DNA of 64,000 bases from an uncultured Oscillospiraceae bacterium. Its GTDB lineage: Bacteria > Bacillota > Clostridia > Oscillospirales > Oscillospiraceae. The notes beneath the pieces are model-generated. The model had not been told where the DNA came from. It searched no databases and was given only the letters and a program-made list of their open reading frames with translations. This document shows, piece by piece, positions 36,041 through 44,780 of the stretch (the stretch's first letter is position 1; each line of letters starts with the position of its first letter). Where the stretch lies: positions 65,488-129,487 of the forward strand of contig CAKTPI010000004.1 of assembly GCA_934591635.1 (NCBI GenBank). Direction: 5' to 3'. The position numbers and the translations under genes are program-made.

Positions 36041-36070
36041 GCACAAAAAATTTTTCTAAAAATTTTTTGC
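36041..36070. repeat. AT-rich inverted repeat upstream of parA
   Basis: GCACAAAAAATTTTT and AAAAATTTTTTGC pair across a 2-nt gap with one bulge. It could be an origin-type or partition-type site for the element, but nothing in the sequence proves that. Confidence 0.35.
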
Positions 36071-36179
36071 GGAGATGGAATAATTTGGGCCTTCTCGATG
36101 CCTACCACATGGAAAGACGCTTATGGGTCTTTCCGATGAACCTTGAAAACTTCATAATCATTCATCTGATACATTCTTC

Positions 36180-36425
36180 TGGACCGGAGCCGGGAGGACA
36201 GTACGCTGTGACCACCTGCCCCATAAGGGGTACAAAGCGAAGAAGCCCGCAAGGGCTGAAGCAAAGGTGCTGAGCGATAAATGCTGCCTCCAATGCCGGG
36301 TTGCAACCGGCAAGGCGACGAAGGCCCAGACAGGACAATGATACTTCTCTACGGAGCTGGCGGAGGACCCGGCAGGGGTGGAAGGCCCATGGACTCGATA
36401 CGCAGTCGAGCGTCAGATGATTTCC
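36180..36425 (+). ncRNA. Candidate structured leader RNA upstream of parA
   Basis: A GC-rich stretch in AT-rich surroundings with several clean hairpins: AGCCC-GCAA-GGGCT (GNRA tetraloop), TGCCGG-loop-CCGGCA, and CTCGA-loop-TCGAG. It precedes parA by about 100 bp and has no supported gene on either strand. No known RNA family is recognised. It may be a leader RNA or part of the transfer origin. Confidence 0.35.
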
Positions 36426-36529
36426 CTTTGTGTGTTTAGGGGGCGAGGCCGAATGAAACGCACCGACCAAAGCGCAGAAAGATTTTTCTGTGTTTTGGTG
36501 GAGCAAAAATAACATCAAGGAGGTACAAA

Positions 36530-37357
36530 ATGAATCACTGCAAAACCATTGCCATTGTCAATCAGAAGGGAGGTGTTGGAAAAACCACTTCCACCGTCAA
36601 TCTGGGTGTCGGTCTTGCACAAGCCGGAAACCGGGTGCTGCTGGTAGACGATGACCCCCAGCACAGTTTGACCATCAGCTTAGGAATACGGAACACTGAC
36701 GATGATCTGGACACCACACTGGCTACTGCCATGCAGGCCGAAATCCGGGATGAATCCGTTCCCTGGGAAGAAAGCATCATCCACAGCGACGAGGGGGTTG
36801 ATCTACTCCCCGCGAACATTGAGCTGTCGGGTGTAGAAATGAGCCTGTTCAACGCCATGTCCAGGGAGCAAGTGCTGAAATCCGTTCTCAGCCGGGTGAA
36901 AGAGAACTACGACTATATTCTCATTGACTGTATGCCGTCCTTGGGGCTGATGTCCATCAATGCTCTGGCTGCCGCCGACAGCGTGATCATCCCGTCTGCA
37001 CCGGACTTTCTTTCCACAAAGGGTCTGAATCTGCTCATCCGCACCATCAGCAGAGTGCGGCGGCAGATCAATCCGAAACTGAAAATCGACGGCATCCTTA
37101 TGACCATGGTGGACGGGCGAACCAACAACGCCAAAAGCATTATCGCCGCCCTGCGCTCCACATTGGGCGGCAGCGTCCGGGTATTTGACACGGAAATTCC
37201 CCGCTCTGTCCGAGCCGCCGAGGCCTCCGGCGAGGGAAAGAGCATTTACACCTACGACCCCAAAAGCCGGGTGGCCCAGGCCTACACAAACTTGACAAAG
37301 GAGGTAGCCGAACTTGGCAAAGAAACAAATCGATCTCGGTCTGACGGGGCTAGATGA
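36530..37357 (+). CDS. parA: ParA/Soj-like partition ATPase
   Basis: A 275-residue protein with the deviant Walker A KGGVGKTT near residues 14-21, the A' region VLLVDDDPQHSL and Walker B YDYILIDCMPS. It is the ATPase of a partition pair with the overlapping ParB gene. In Tn1549-type elements this pair heads the conjugation region and probably helps to keep the excised circle. AAGGAGG lies before the ATG. Confidence 0.92.
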   Translation: MNHCKTIAIVNQKGGVGKTTSTVNLGVGLAQAGNRVLLVDDDPQHSLTISLGIRNTDDDLDTTLATAMQAEIRDESVPWEESIIHSDEGVDLLPANIELSGVEMSLFNAMSREQVLKSVLSRVKENYDYILIDCMPSLGLMSINALAAADSVIIPSAPDFLSTKGLNLLIRTISRVRRQINPKLKIDGILMTMVDGRTNNAKSIIAALRSTLGGSVRVFDTEIPRSVRAAEASGEGKSIYTYDPKSRVAQAYTNLTKEVAELGKETNRSRSDGAR

Positions 37358-38255
37358 ACTGTTCATGGATGATCAGGAGCGGGCAGAATCCAAGCTCCCG
37401 AAAATCCATGAAATTCCCCTCTCGGAAATTGACGAATTTCCAAACCATCCCTTTCATGTCCGCTTAGACGAGGACATGGATCAGCTGGTGGAGAGCATCA
37501 AGGAGCGGGGAATCATCACTCCCGTGACACTGCGGCAGAAGCCGGATGGGCGGTATGAAATCGTCTCCGGCCACCGCAGAACAAAAGCCTGTGAGCTGGC
37601 AGGTCTCGCCACCGTGAAAGCGGAAATCAAGGAGCTTTCCAGAGACGAGGCCATTATTCTTATGGTGGAAAGCAATTTGCAGCGCACCACCATTCTGCCC
37701 AGCGAAAAAGCGTTTTCCTACAAAATGCGGCTGGAAGCTATGAAACGGCAGGGGCAGCGCACAGACATAACTTCCACGCCACTGGCGGGGAAGTCCAGAA
37801 ATGCCGAATCCGCTGACATTGTTGGCCAAAGTCAAGGAGATAGCGGAGATCAGGTACGGCGGTATATCCGTCTTACCAGTCTTATCCAACCTCTGCTTGA
37901 CCTGGTGGATGCCGGAAAAATCGCTTTCCGGCCCGCCGTGGAGCTTTCCTACCTGACCGAGGAGGAACAGAACAGCTTGCTGGATTCCATCAATTCCGAG
38001 CAGTCCACCCCATCCTTGGCGCAGGCCCTGAAGATGAAAGAATTTTCCCAGAACGGCAGGCTCAACGCCGACGTGATCCTCTCCATCATGTGCGAGCAGA
38101 AGCCCAACCAGAAAGAGAAAATCAGCTTCCAGTCCGAGCGGTTGAAGCCTTTCATTCCCAAAAACTTTACCGCCAAGCAGACGGAGGATTATGTTATCAA
38201 GGCTCTGGAGTATTACCACCGGTATCAGGTCCGGCAGAAGGAGTGTGACCGATAA
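37314..38255 (+). CDS. parB: ParB/RepB/Spo0J-like partition protein
   Basis: A 313-residue protein that starts with TTG at 37314 after AAAGGAGGTAG, overlapping parA by 44 bp. The ParB nuclease-like N domain shows in EIDEFPNHPFHVRLDEDMDQLVESIKERGIITPVTLR and SGHRRTKACELAGL. The helix-turn-helix follows near residue 180 (SGDQVRRYIRLTSLI). It binds a centromere-like site and works with ParA. A related protein is encoded at 61878-62741 in the adjoining element. Confidence 0.9.
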   Translation: MAKKQIDLGLTGLDELFMDDQERAESKLPKIHEIPLSEIDEFPNHPFHVRLDEDMDQLVESIKERGIITPVTLRQKPDGRYEIVSGHRRTKACELAGLATVKAEIKELSRDEAIILMVESNLQRTTILPSEKAFSYKMRLEAMKRQGQRTDITSTPLAGKSRNAESADIVGQSQGDSGDQVRRYIRLTSLIQPLLDLVDAGKIAFRPAVELSYLTEEEQNSLLDSINSEQSTPSLAQALKMKEFSQNGRLNADVILSIMCEQKPNQKEKISFQSERLKPFIPKNFTAKQTEDYVIKALEYYHRYQVRQKECDR

Positions 38256-38325
38256 TGGCTCCAAGGTGCCGTTCTCCTCCCCCTCACACTCCCCCTTATA
38301 TTGTATAACCAGCTGTACCAACTGA

Positions 38326-38769
38326 AAGAAAGGCCGCAGCGGAAGCTACACCACCAACTTTCAGACTGCCGGGCGGGAGCTGATGACCCCGGATGAGGTG
38401 CGTATGCTGGACAACCGCTACGCGCTTCTTTTTATTCGGGGCGAACGCCCTGTGAGGGATCTGAAATATAACATTCTCAAGCACCCCAATGTGACCCTCA
38501 CCACAGATGGAAAGGCTGCGGCCTACCAGCACGGAACTGACCCGTTGAGTGTTGCCGCTGTTTCCATCAACCTGGAAAAGCTGAAACAGGCGATTCCCGA
38601 GGACACCGATACTGGGGATTATGCCGTCCTCACCGAGGAGGAGGTCTATGACTTCATGCGCAAGAAAGCGCAGGAAAATAACCAAAATCAAAATTCAAAT
38701 TATCAGGAGGTAACTTATGAAAAACATTATCCACAACATCATTCATCCCACCACCCGTCGGACTTCTAA
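38326..38769 (+). pseudogene. VirD4/TraG coupling protein, C-terminal remnant
   Basis: Only the last part of a VirD4-type ATPase is left. The frame begins after a stop at 38323 and reads through SGSYTTNFQTAGRELMTPDEVRMLDNRYALLFIRGE, which is characteristic of the TraG/VirD4 C-terminus in Tn1549-type elements. The Walker motifs and membrane helices that should precede it (about 450 residues) are absent between parB and this point. A start at 38383 could give a 128-residue fragment. Without the coupling ATPase this element could not deliver DNA to its own secretion channel. Confidence 0.8.
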
Positions 38770-39088
38770 CCGCTTGCCCATGCCCGAACCCGTCCGCAAA
38801 GGTTTCCGCCGCTACAGCTGCGCCGTACTCACCGGTGCCATGATCCTGGGCCTGACCATGCCCGCTTACGCCGCCAACGATCCCCTGACCGTGGTCAACA
38901 ATCTGAGTACCTTTATCTTCGGTCTGATCCGTGCCGTAGGTCTTATTCTGTTGGGCTGGGGCATTGTCCAGGTTGGCCTTTCCTTGCAGTCCCACGACCC
39001 TTCCCAGCGAAGCAATGGCTTCCTGACTCTGGCCGGTGGTATCGTCATTACCTTCGCCAAGGAGATTCTGGACCTGATCATTGCGTAA
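38717..39088 (+). CDS. Maff2 family conjugation membrane protein
   Basis: A 123-residue protein with a basic N-terminus, a first hydrophobic segment (residues about 35-52 ending in PAYAA, a possible signal cleavage site) and the Maff2 core: LSTFIFGLIRAVGLILLGWGIVQVGLSLQ then NGFLTLAGGIVITFAKEIL. It may be the VirB2-like or small channel subunit of the type IV system. CAGGAGG precedes the ATG; the start overlaps the VirD4 remnant by 53 bp. Confidence 0.8.
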   Translation: MKNIIHNIIHPTTRRTSNRLPMPEPVRKGFRRYSCAVLTGAMILGLTMPAYAANDPLTVVNNLSTFIFGLIRAVGLILLGWGIVQVGLSLQSHDPSQRSNGFLTLAGGIVITFAKEILDLIIA

Positions 39089-39142
39089 GAAACCACAAAG
39101 GGCAGGCCCACACGGCCTGCCCAGGATAGGAGGTGAAAACCA

Positions 39143-39979
39143 TTGTCAGACAACTGGGTCGTACAAAACCTGGAAAAAGCCCTGAATGTCTGGAATGACA
39201 AGCTCAGTGAGATCTGGCAGCTCATTACCCAGTCTCCCCCCAGCTTCAAGGGCGGCACCCTTTGGAATGTGGTGTCCAGCATTCACGGAGCCTTGCAGGC
39301 CATTGGCTATGCCCTGCTGGTGCTGTTCTTTGTGATCGGTGTGATGAAAACCTGTGGCTCCCTGACAGAAGTCAAACGCCCGGAACACGCATTGCGGCTG
39401 TTCGTGCGCTTTGCCCTTGCTAAGGGCGTGATCTCCTATGGCATGGATTTGATGCTGGTACTATTGGACATTGTGCAGGGGGGGATCTCCACCATCATGC
39501 AGGCAGCTGGCTTTGGACAGCCCCAGTCCGCTGTGCTGCCGTCTGAAATTGTCTCGGCCATTGAGGACTGCGGGTTCTTTGAATCCATCCCGTTGTGGGC
39601 CGTCACGCTAATCGGCGGCCTGTTCATCTGGGTGCTGTCTTTTCAGATGATCCTCAGCGTCTACGGGCGCTTTTTCAAAATGTATATGTACACAGCCATT
39701 GCCCCCATTCCGCTGTCCACCTTTGCCGGGGAACCCACCCAGAGCATTGGCAAGAGCTTTCTCAAAAGCTACGCTTCCGTCTGCCTGGAAGGAGCCGTCA
39801 TCGTTCTGGCCTGCGTGATTTTCTCCGCCTTTGCGTCCTCGCCCCCTGTGGTGGATGCGGGAGCGGCAGCTGCTACGATGGTGTGGAGCTATATCGGAGA
39901 GCTGATCTTCAATATGCTGATCCTCGTTGGTTCCGTGAAGATGGCGGATAGGGTCGTTCGGGAGATGATGGGGCTATAA
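39143..39979 (+). CDS. VirB6-like type IV secretion membrane protein
   Basis: A 278-residue polytopic protein with about six membrane helices. TTG is the start at 39143, after AGGAGGTGAAAACCA. The region GRFFKMYMYTAIAPIPLSTFAGEPTQSIGKSFLKSYASVCLEG is typical of the TrbL/VirB6-like family in Tn1549-type elements. It forms part of the inner-membrane channel. It lies 54 bp after the Maff2 gene. Confidence 0.85.
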   Translation: MSDNWVVQNLEKALNVWNDKLSEIWQLITQSPPSFKGGTLWNVVSSIHGALQAIGYALLVLFFVIGVMKTCGSLTEVKRPEHALRLFVRFALAKGVISYGMDLMLVLLDIVQGGISTIMQAAGFGQPQSAVLPSEIVSAIEDCGFFESIPLWAVTLIGGLFIWVLSFQMILSVYGRFFKMYMYTAIAPIPLSTFAGEPTQSIGKSFLKSYASVCLEGAVIVLACVIFSAFASSPPVVDAGAAAATMVWSYIGELIFNMLILVGSVKMADRVVREMMGL

Positions 39980-39986
39980 CGCAAAA

Positions 39987-40029
39987 TCGTTCGATTTCTC
40001 TTGATAATTTCGTTCGATTCGTGTATAAT
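39987..40029 (+). promoter_or_regulatory. Promoter and operator repeats of the Phd/PIN toxin-antitoxin pair
   Basis: TTGATA (40001) and TATAAT (40024) are 17 bp apart. TCGTTCGATT occurs twice, at 39987 and 40010; the second copy lies inside the promoter spacer. This is the expected arrangement for autorepression by the antitoxin-toxin complex. Confidence 0.75.
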
Positions 40030-40057
40030 GGGAATACAACGAAAGGAGGTTTGACCT

Positions 40058-40273
40058 ATGTCCATTACCGCAACAGAACTAAAACTGAACCTCGGGAAAT
40101 ATCTTCTGCTGGCAGCCACCCAGGACATCTATATCACCCGCAACGGGAAAACCATTGCCAAGCTGGTATCTCCCTACCAGGACCGTGTGGACACCGTTGA
40201 CGCATTGTTTGGCAGTGTCCCAGACACCATGACTCTGGAGGAAGCACGGGAGGAGCGGTTGAATTCCCTATGA
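40058..40273 (+). CDS. Phd/YefM-type antitoxin
   Basis: A 71-residue protein that begins MSITATELKLNLGKYLLLAATQDIYITRNGKTIAKLVSP, the prevent-host-death DNA-binding fold. The acidic C-terminus (TLEEAREERLNSL) would wrap the toxin. AAAGGAGG precedes the ATG. It overlaps the toxin gene by 4 bp. The pair has its own promoter and splits the conjugation operon between the VirB6-like and PrgI genes. Confidence 0.88.
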   Translation: MSITATELKLNLGKYLLLAATQDIYITRNGKTIAKLVSPYQDRVDTVDALFGSVPDTMTLEEAREERLNSL

Positions 40274-40695
40274 AGGCAATCTTAGATACCTGCGTCGTCA
40301 TTGACTTTCTGCAAAAGAGAGAACCTTTTGCGCCTACCGCGCTCCAAATTTTCCGGGCCGCTGCCGGAGAGCAGTTTACCGGGTGCATTACCGCCAAGTC
40401 CGCTACGGACATTTACTATCTGACCCACCGCTGCACACACAGCGATGAAAAAGCCCGGAGTATTCTCAATAACCTGCTTAGTATTGTCAGTATGCTGGAC
40501 AGCACAGCGGTGGATGTTTTTCATGCTTTATCCTCGGAAACCACAGATTTTGAGGATGCCGTGATGATTGAAACCGCAATCCGTTCTAAGGTGGACTGTA
40601 TCATTACCCGAAATACGAAGGACTACAGGAAATCTCCTGTACCCGTGTACACCCCCGATGATTTTATGAAAGCTCTGGAAGATGAATTGGTATAG
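40270..40695 (+). CDS. PIN-domain toxin (VapC-like)
   Basis: A 141-residue PIN ribonuclease. Acidic residues are at the usual places: ILDTCVVIDFL (Asp 6), Glu/Asp in the centre, DFEDAVMIETA (Asp near 97), and CIITRNTKDY near 115. It would cut RNA when the antitoxin is lost. As cargo in the element it could stabilise the island in the host. Confidence 0.88.
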   Translation: MKAILDTCVVIDFLQKREPFAPTALQIFRAAAGEQFTGCITAKSATDIYYLTHRCTHSDEKARSILNNLLSIVSMLDSTAVDVFHALSSETTDFEDAVMIETAIRSKVDCIITRNTKDYRKSPVPVYTPDDFMKALEDELV

Positions 40696-40701
40696 GCATT
40701 T

Positions 40702-40730
40702 ACCGTCCGGTATTTCCGGGCGGTTTTGCT
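40702..40730 (+). terminator. Terminator of the toxin-antitoxin pair
   Basis: ACCGTCCGG and CCGGGCGGT pair with one mismatch and precede TTTGCTTTT. A second hairpin, AACGCCT/AGGCGTT followed by TTTCTTTT, lies at 40771-40802, just before the prgI ribosome binding site. Confidence 0.7.
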
Positions 40731-40825
40731 TTTCATCTCGCAGAAACAGGCCAAAAAAGCTAGGGAATTCAACGCCTTCCGGCTCGGGAGGCGTTTTTCT
40801 TTTACACAAAACAAGGAGGAAACCA

Positions 40826-41185
40826 TTGGAGGTAAAAATCAACAAAGAGATCCAGTCCTACAGTGAATCCATGTTCTTCGGCCTCTCCATGCGGCAGTGC
40901 GGTTTCTCGCTGGCGGCAATGCTAGTTGCCGTTGGGCTGTACTTTCTGCTGAAGCCCTATGTGGGTATGGAAACCGTCAGCTGGATGTGTATTCTGGGAG
41001 CCGCACCTTTTGCAGCCATGGGATTCATTAACTATCACGGCATGACCGCTGAACAGCTGGCCTGGGCCTGGTTCCGGTCTGAGGTATTGGAACCAAAAAA
41101 GCTCATTTGCGAGCCGGATGATCTCTACTACAAATTGTTGGAGGACACCATCTCCAACCATGAAAGGGAGGCGTATAAAAATTGA
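40826..41185 (+). CDS. PrgI family conjugation membrane protein
   Basis: A 119-residue protein with two membrane helices (residues about 30-50 and 55-75) between a basic N-terminus (EVKINKEIQSYSESMFFGLSMRQ) and a soluble tail. The family is found next to VirB4 in Gram-positive type IV systems and is VirB3-like in position. The start is the TTG at 40826 after AAGGAGG. Its stop overlaps the virB4 ATG. Confidence 0.85.
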   Translation: MEVKINKEIQSYSESMFFGLSMRQCGFSLAAMLVAVGLYFLLKPYVGMETVSWMCILGAAPFAAMGFINYHGMTAEQLAWAWFRSEVLEPKKLICEPDDLYYKLLEDTISNHEREAYKN

Positions 41186-42043
41186 TGAAATCCATTCGTA
41201 ATCTTTTGCGGCAAGATCGGGAGAAGTATGTCATTCCCCGGCGTGTCCAGGATGTGATCCCCATTCAGAAAATCTGGGAGGACGGGATTTTCCTCACCGG
41301 TGGACGGTACGCAAAAACCTTCCGCTTCACGGACATCAATTATCAGGTGGCCTCGGAGCCGGACAAGGAAAAGATGTTCCGGGGCTACTCTGCCCTTATC
41401 AACAGTCTGGATTGCGGAGCTACCACCAAAATCACCATCTTCAACCATAAGATGAGCCAGATCAACTTTGAAAAGTCCATCCTCATGCCCATGCAGTGGG
41501 ATGGTCTGGATGACTACCGGGAGGAATACAACCAGATGCTTCTGGACAAGGCCACCAATGGCAACGGCATTGTCCAGGAGAAATTTTTGACAGTTTCTGT
41601 CCGCAAAAAGGATGTGGATGCCGCCCGGAGCTTCTTCGCCCGTGTGGAAGCAGACCTATCCTCTCACTTCGCTGCCCTTGGCTCCACCTGCGGTCCCATG
41701 AATGCCATGGAGCGGCTGCAAATTCTCCACCGCTTCTACCGTAGGGGAGAAGAAAATGAGTTCCGCTTCTCTCTGCGGGACTCTGCCCGGAAGGGTCACA
41801 GCTTCCGGGACTACATCTGCCCGGATTCCATGGAACGGCACAGCGACTATCTCCAGATTGGGGAACGGTATGCCAGGGTACTGTATCTCAAAGACTACGC
41901 CAGCTACATTCAGGATGATTTCGTATCCGAGTTGACGGACTTGAACCGGGACATGATGCTCTCCATTGACATGGTGCCCATTCCCACAGACGAGGCTGTG
42001 CGGGAGGTGGAAAACCGGCTTCTCGGTGTGGAGACAAACATTA
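41182..42043 (+). pseudogene. VirB4 ATPase, 5' exon (interrupted by group II intron)
   Basis: The N-terminal 287 codons of a VirB4-type ATPase, starting in an ATGA overlap with prgI. It carries the usual N-terminal domain of TraC/TraE-like proteins (KYVIPRRVQDVIPIQKIWEDGIFLTGGRYAKTFRF). The coding sequence stops at the intron boundary 42043/42044, in the middle of the codon after ETNI. Unspliced RNA would end at the TAA at 42058. Joining 42043 to 44781 restores the frame exactly (ETNI-T-NWQRRQNSNNN), but a second lesion waits in the 3' exon. Confidence 0.88.
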
Positions 42044-44780
42044 GTGCGACTCGTTCCTAACTGAAAAGGTTAGGCACAAGTTAGATAAATGCGATTGAAA
42101 GGAGCGCAAATAATACTTGGAGAACTGGTAATTCGATAGGTGAAATGAAGAAGTAACGCTCGGAAGCGCCCACCTTAATCTCCGATTGGCAGAGAAATCT
42201 GTCAAAAGCTCGGTGAAGTCGGCAGAGAGTAGCCGTATTGCAGAAATGCAACGAAAGCTGTTCAGCGGTGAACTGTGCTACCTATATGCCGGAGGTCTAT
42301 AAAATATCTATGGTGAGAATGACCGAGAGGTCTGACGAACTTGCGAATGTACGGGTCTAAATGGTTAGCCGATAGAAATGTCGGTGGCGATTAGGTCGTC
42401 GTCAGTGTGGATTAGTAAAAATTGATGTTATGAAACTCCATATTGTGTTACAGGCACAATCAAGCTGACAGGCTCAGAGTAAGCACCTACGGATATATGT
42501 ACAGATAGAATTATCGGAACGAGGAAAGGTATCGGACACAGAAATGTGCTTACTGACGAAGAATAACAAGCAGTTTAACCGATACTGAAAAGTAGAGGTC
42601 GAACCGATGAAGCTTTTGTAATGAAAGCAGAGGAATGACCTCAAGTCGATTGTTATTACAAGTAATCTATCAAACTCAGATTAGGATTACGGGTAAGACA
42701 AAAAAGCTCATGCCCCGAAAGGAGTGCGATGCCTAATGACAAATAAACAACAGAAAAATCTATTATGCGTCGATGACCTCAGACACGCTGAATACTATCA
42801 AATGCAAACCACATTTGATGACCTATACTCAAAAAGTAAAAACGGAGAAAAATTTCAAAATTTAATGCCGTTAATACTTTCAAGAGAAAATATACTGCTT
42901 GCCTACCGTAATATTAAAAGTAACGGCGGGAGCAAAACGCAAGGTACAGATAATGTTGTAATTGATGATATAGGTAAGCTATCGGCAGATGAATATGTTG
43001 AAAAACTGAGGTTTATCGTTGCAGGCAGCAAACATGGATACCGCCCTAAAGCGGTAAGAAGAAAAGAAATTCCAAAACCGAATGGCAAGTTAAGACCGCT
43101 CGGTATTCCTTGTATGTGGGATAGACTGGTTCAACAGTGTATTAAACAAGTTATGGAGCCAATATGTGAAGCGAAATTCAGCGAAAACAGCTATGGTTTT
43201 CGTCCGCTGAGAAGTGTGGAACATGCCATTCAAAGAGTGTATCAACTAATGCAGAGAGCAAATCTGCACTATGTTGTAGAATTTGACATTAAGGGATTCT
43301 TTGATAATGTAGACCATTCAAAACTGATAAAACAGATATGGTCGCTTGGAATCAGGGACAAGCATTTGCTCTATGTAATAAAACAAATTCTTAAAGCACC
43401 GATAAAAATGCCCAACGGAGAAATTCAATATCCCTCAAAGGGAACACCACAAGGCTGGATTATTTCACCGCTATTGGCAAATATAGTGCTTAATGAGCTT
43501 GACCATTGGATAGACAGGCAATGGATTGAACATCCAATAACTGAGAAATACAGTTATAAAGTTAACAGCAATGGTAGTAAGGATTTAGGTCACGCATACA
43601 GAGCGATGAAAACGACAGGTCTTAAAGAGATGTATATTGTCCGTTATGCTGATGATTTTCGCATACTTTGCAGAACAAAATCGGAAGCAGAGCGAATAAA
43701 AATAGCCGTATCGAAGTGGCTATGGGAAAGATTAAGACTTGAAATTTCTCCTGAAAAGACAAGGATTGTCAATGTTAAAAAGAAATACTCGGAATTTCTC
43801 GGGTTCAAAATCAAGGTTCACCCCAAAGGCGAAAAATGGACGGTTGAATCCCATGTTTGCGACAAAGCTCTTTGCAGACAAAAAGAAGTGTTAATTGAAC
43901 AAGCCAAAAAGGTTGCAAGTCCACCACCGCACAGCACAGAAAGTTATGAAATTCATATTTACAATGCAAAAGTGGTCGGAGCGCAGAACTACTATAAAAT
44001 TGCAACTCATATCAATATTGATTTCAACGGCTTGCATTTAGCTCTATTGAGGGTGTTCACTAATAGACTTAGAACGCAAAAATGTAATAGGTTAAGGCGC
44101 AAAGGCAGACCTCTTACAAAAGCGGAAATAGGACTATACGGAAATACACCGATGATGAGATATGTGGCAGGTTCAGATGAGCCGATTTATCCAATAGGAT
44201 TTGTTCAGCACAAGCCGCCGTGGACGAAGAAACGAAAATCAAATTTCTACACAGCAGAAGGTCGTAAAGAAATTCACGACGATCTCAGAATAAATACTTC
44301 GCTCATGGTGCAAATGATGAAATCTATGGGTAGCAACAGTACAGAATACAGCGATAACAGAATATCATTGTTTTCTGCTCAGTGGGATAAATGTGCGATA
44401 ACGGGCATTGAATTTCAATGCCTTGAAGATATCCACTGCCACCACAAACTGCCTAAACAATATGGCGGTACAGATAAATATGATAATCTTGTCCTTGTGC
44501 TACCACAGATTCATAGATTGATTCATGCTACAGATGAAATAACAATCGGAAAATATTTGAGGCTTCTGAATTTGGATAAAGCTCAAATCACAAAATTGAA
44601 TAAATACAGAGAGTTAGCGAGAAACAATCCCATAACAGTATAATGAAAATGTTGAAATTTGTTGTTTGTTAAGATTATAGGTAATACAATCGATGGAACG
44701 CCGTGTGCGGTGAAAGTCGCATGCACGGTGTGGAGTGGGGGAAAACTCGGAGATAACATCAAAGAGTTACCTATCACTAT
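42044..44780 (+). mobile_element. Group II intron in virB4
   Basis: The 5' end is GTGCGAC, the group II consensus. Ribozyme domains I-III fill about 690 bp without a gene. The reverse-transcriptase gene follows (42736-44643). Domain V is at about 44696-44732 with GCCGTGTGCGG-TGAAAG-TCGCATGCACGG form. The 3' end is a CACTAT with terminal AY. The intron lies on the coding strand of virB4 and is AT-richer than its host gene. Removing it gives a continuous VirB4 frame, so splicing competence is plausible. Confidence 0.93.
42736..44643 (+). CDS. ltrA: Group II intron reverse transcriptase/maturase with HNH endonuclease
   Basis: A 635-residue LtrA-type protein. The reverse-transcriptase blocks run from GYRPKAVRRKEIPKPNGKLRPLGIP through FDIKGFFDNVDHSKL to the catalytic YADD at about 304-307. 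The maturase X domain follows. The C-terminal HNH has CAITGIEF, CHHKLPKQYGGTDKYDNLVLV and HRLIH. It aids splicing and inserts the intron by target-primed reverse transcription. The ATG at 42736 is preferred to the upstream GTG because AAAGGAG lies 11 nt before it. All motifs appear intact. Confidence 0.94.
   Translation: MTNKQQKNLLCVDDLRHAEYYQMQTTFDDLYSKSKNGEKFQNLMPLILSRENILLAYRNIKSNGGSKTQGTDNVVIDDIGKLSADEYVEKLRFIVAGSKHGYRPKAVRRKEIPKPNGKLRPLGIPCMWDRLVQQCIKQVMEPICEAKFSENSYGFRPLRSVEHAIQRVYQLMQRANLHYVVEFDIKGFFDNVDHSKLIKQIWSLGIRDKHLLYVIKQILKAPIKMPNGEIQYPSKGTPQGWIISPLLANIVLNELDHWIDRQWIEHPITEKYSYKVNSNGSKDLGHAYRAMKTTGLKEMYIVRYADDFRILCRTKSEAERIKIAVSKWLWERLRLEISPEKTRIVNVKKKYSEFLGFKIKVHPKGEKWTVESHVCDKALCRQKEVLIEQAKKVASPPPHSTESYEIHIYNAKVVGAQNYYKIATHINIDFNGLHLALLRVFTNRLRTQKCNRLRRKGRPLTKAEIGLYGNTPMMRYVAGSDEPIYPIGFVQHKPPWTKKRKSNFYTAEGRKEIHDDLRINTSLMVQMMKSMGSNSTEYSDNRISLFSAQWDKCAITGIEFQCLEDIHCHHKLPKQYGGTDKYDNLVLVLPQIHRLIHATDEITIGKYLRLLNLDKAQITKLNKYRELARNNPITV

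Larger units (their letters stand above)
35714..36529. other. Non-coding left end of the element
   Basis: No gene is supported in these 816 bp. In order there are: an AT-rich junction segment; the 24-bp repeat at 35827; a perfect 13-bp stem with T tract at 35912; an AT-rich inverted repeat at 36041; a hairpin GGAAAGAC/GTCTTTCC near 36111; and a GC-rich structured stretch at 36180-36425 that leads into the parA ribosome binding site. Confidence 0.55.

Noticed and set aside
42044..42735. Small open frames in the 5' part of the intron
   Set aside because: This is group II ribozyme sequence; there are no ribosome binding sites or families.
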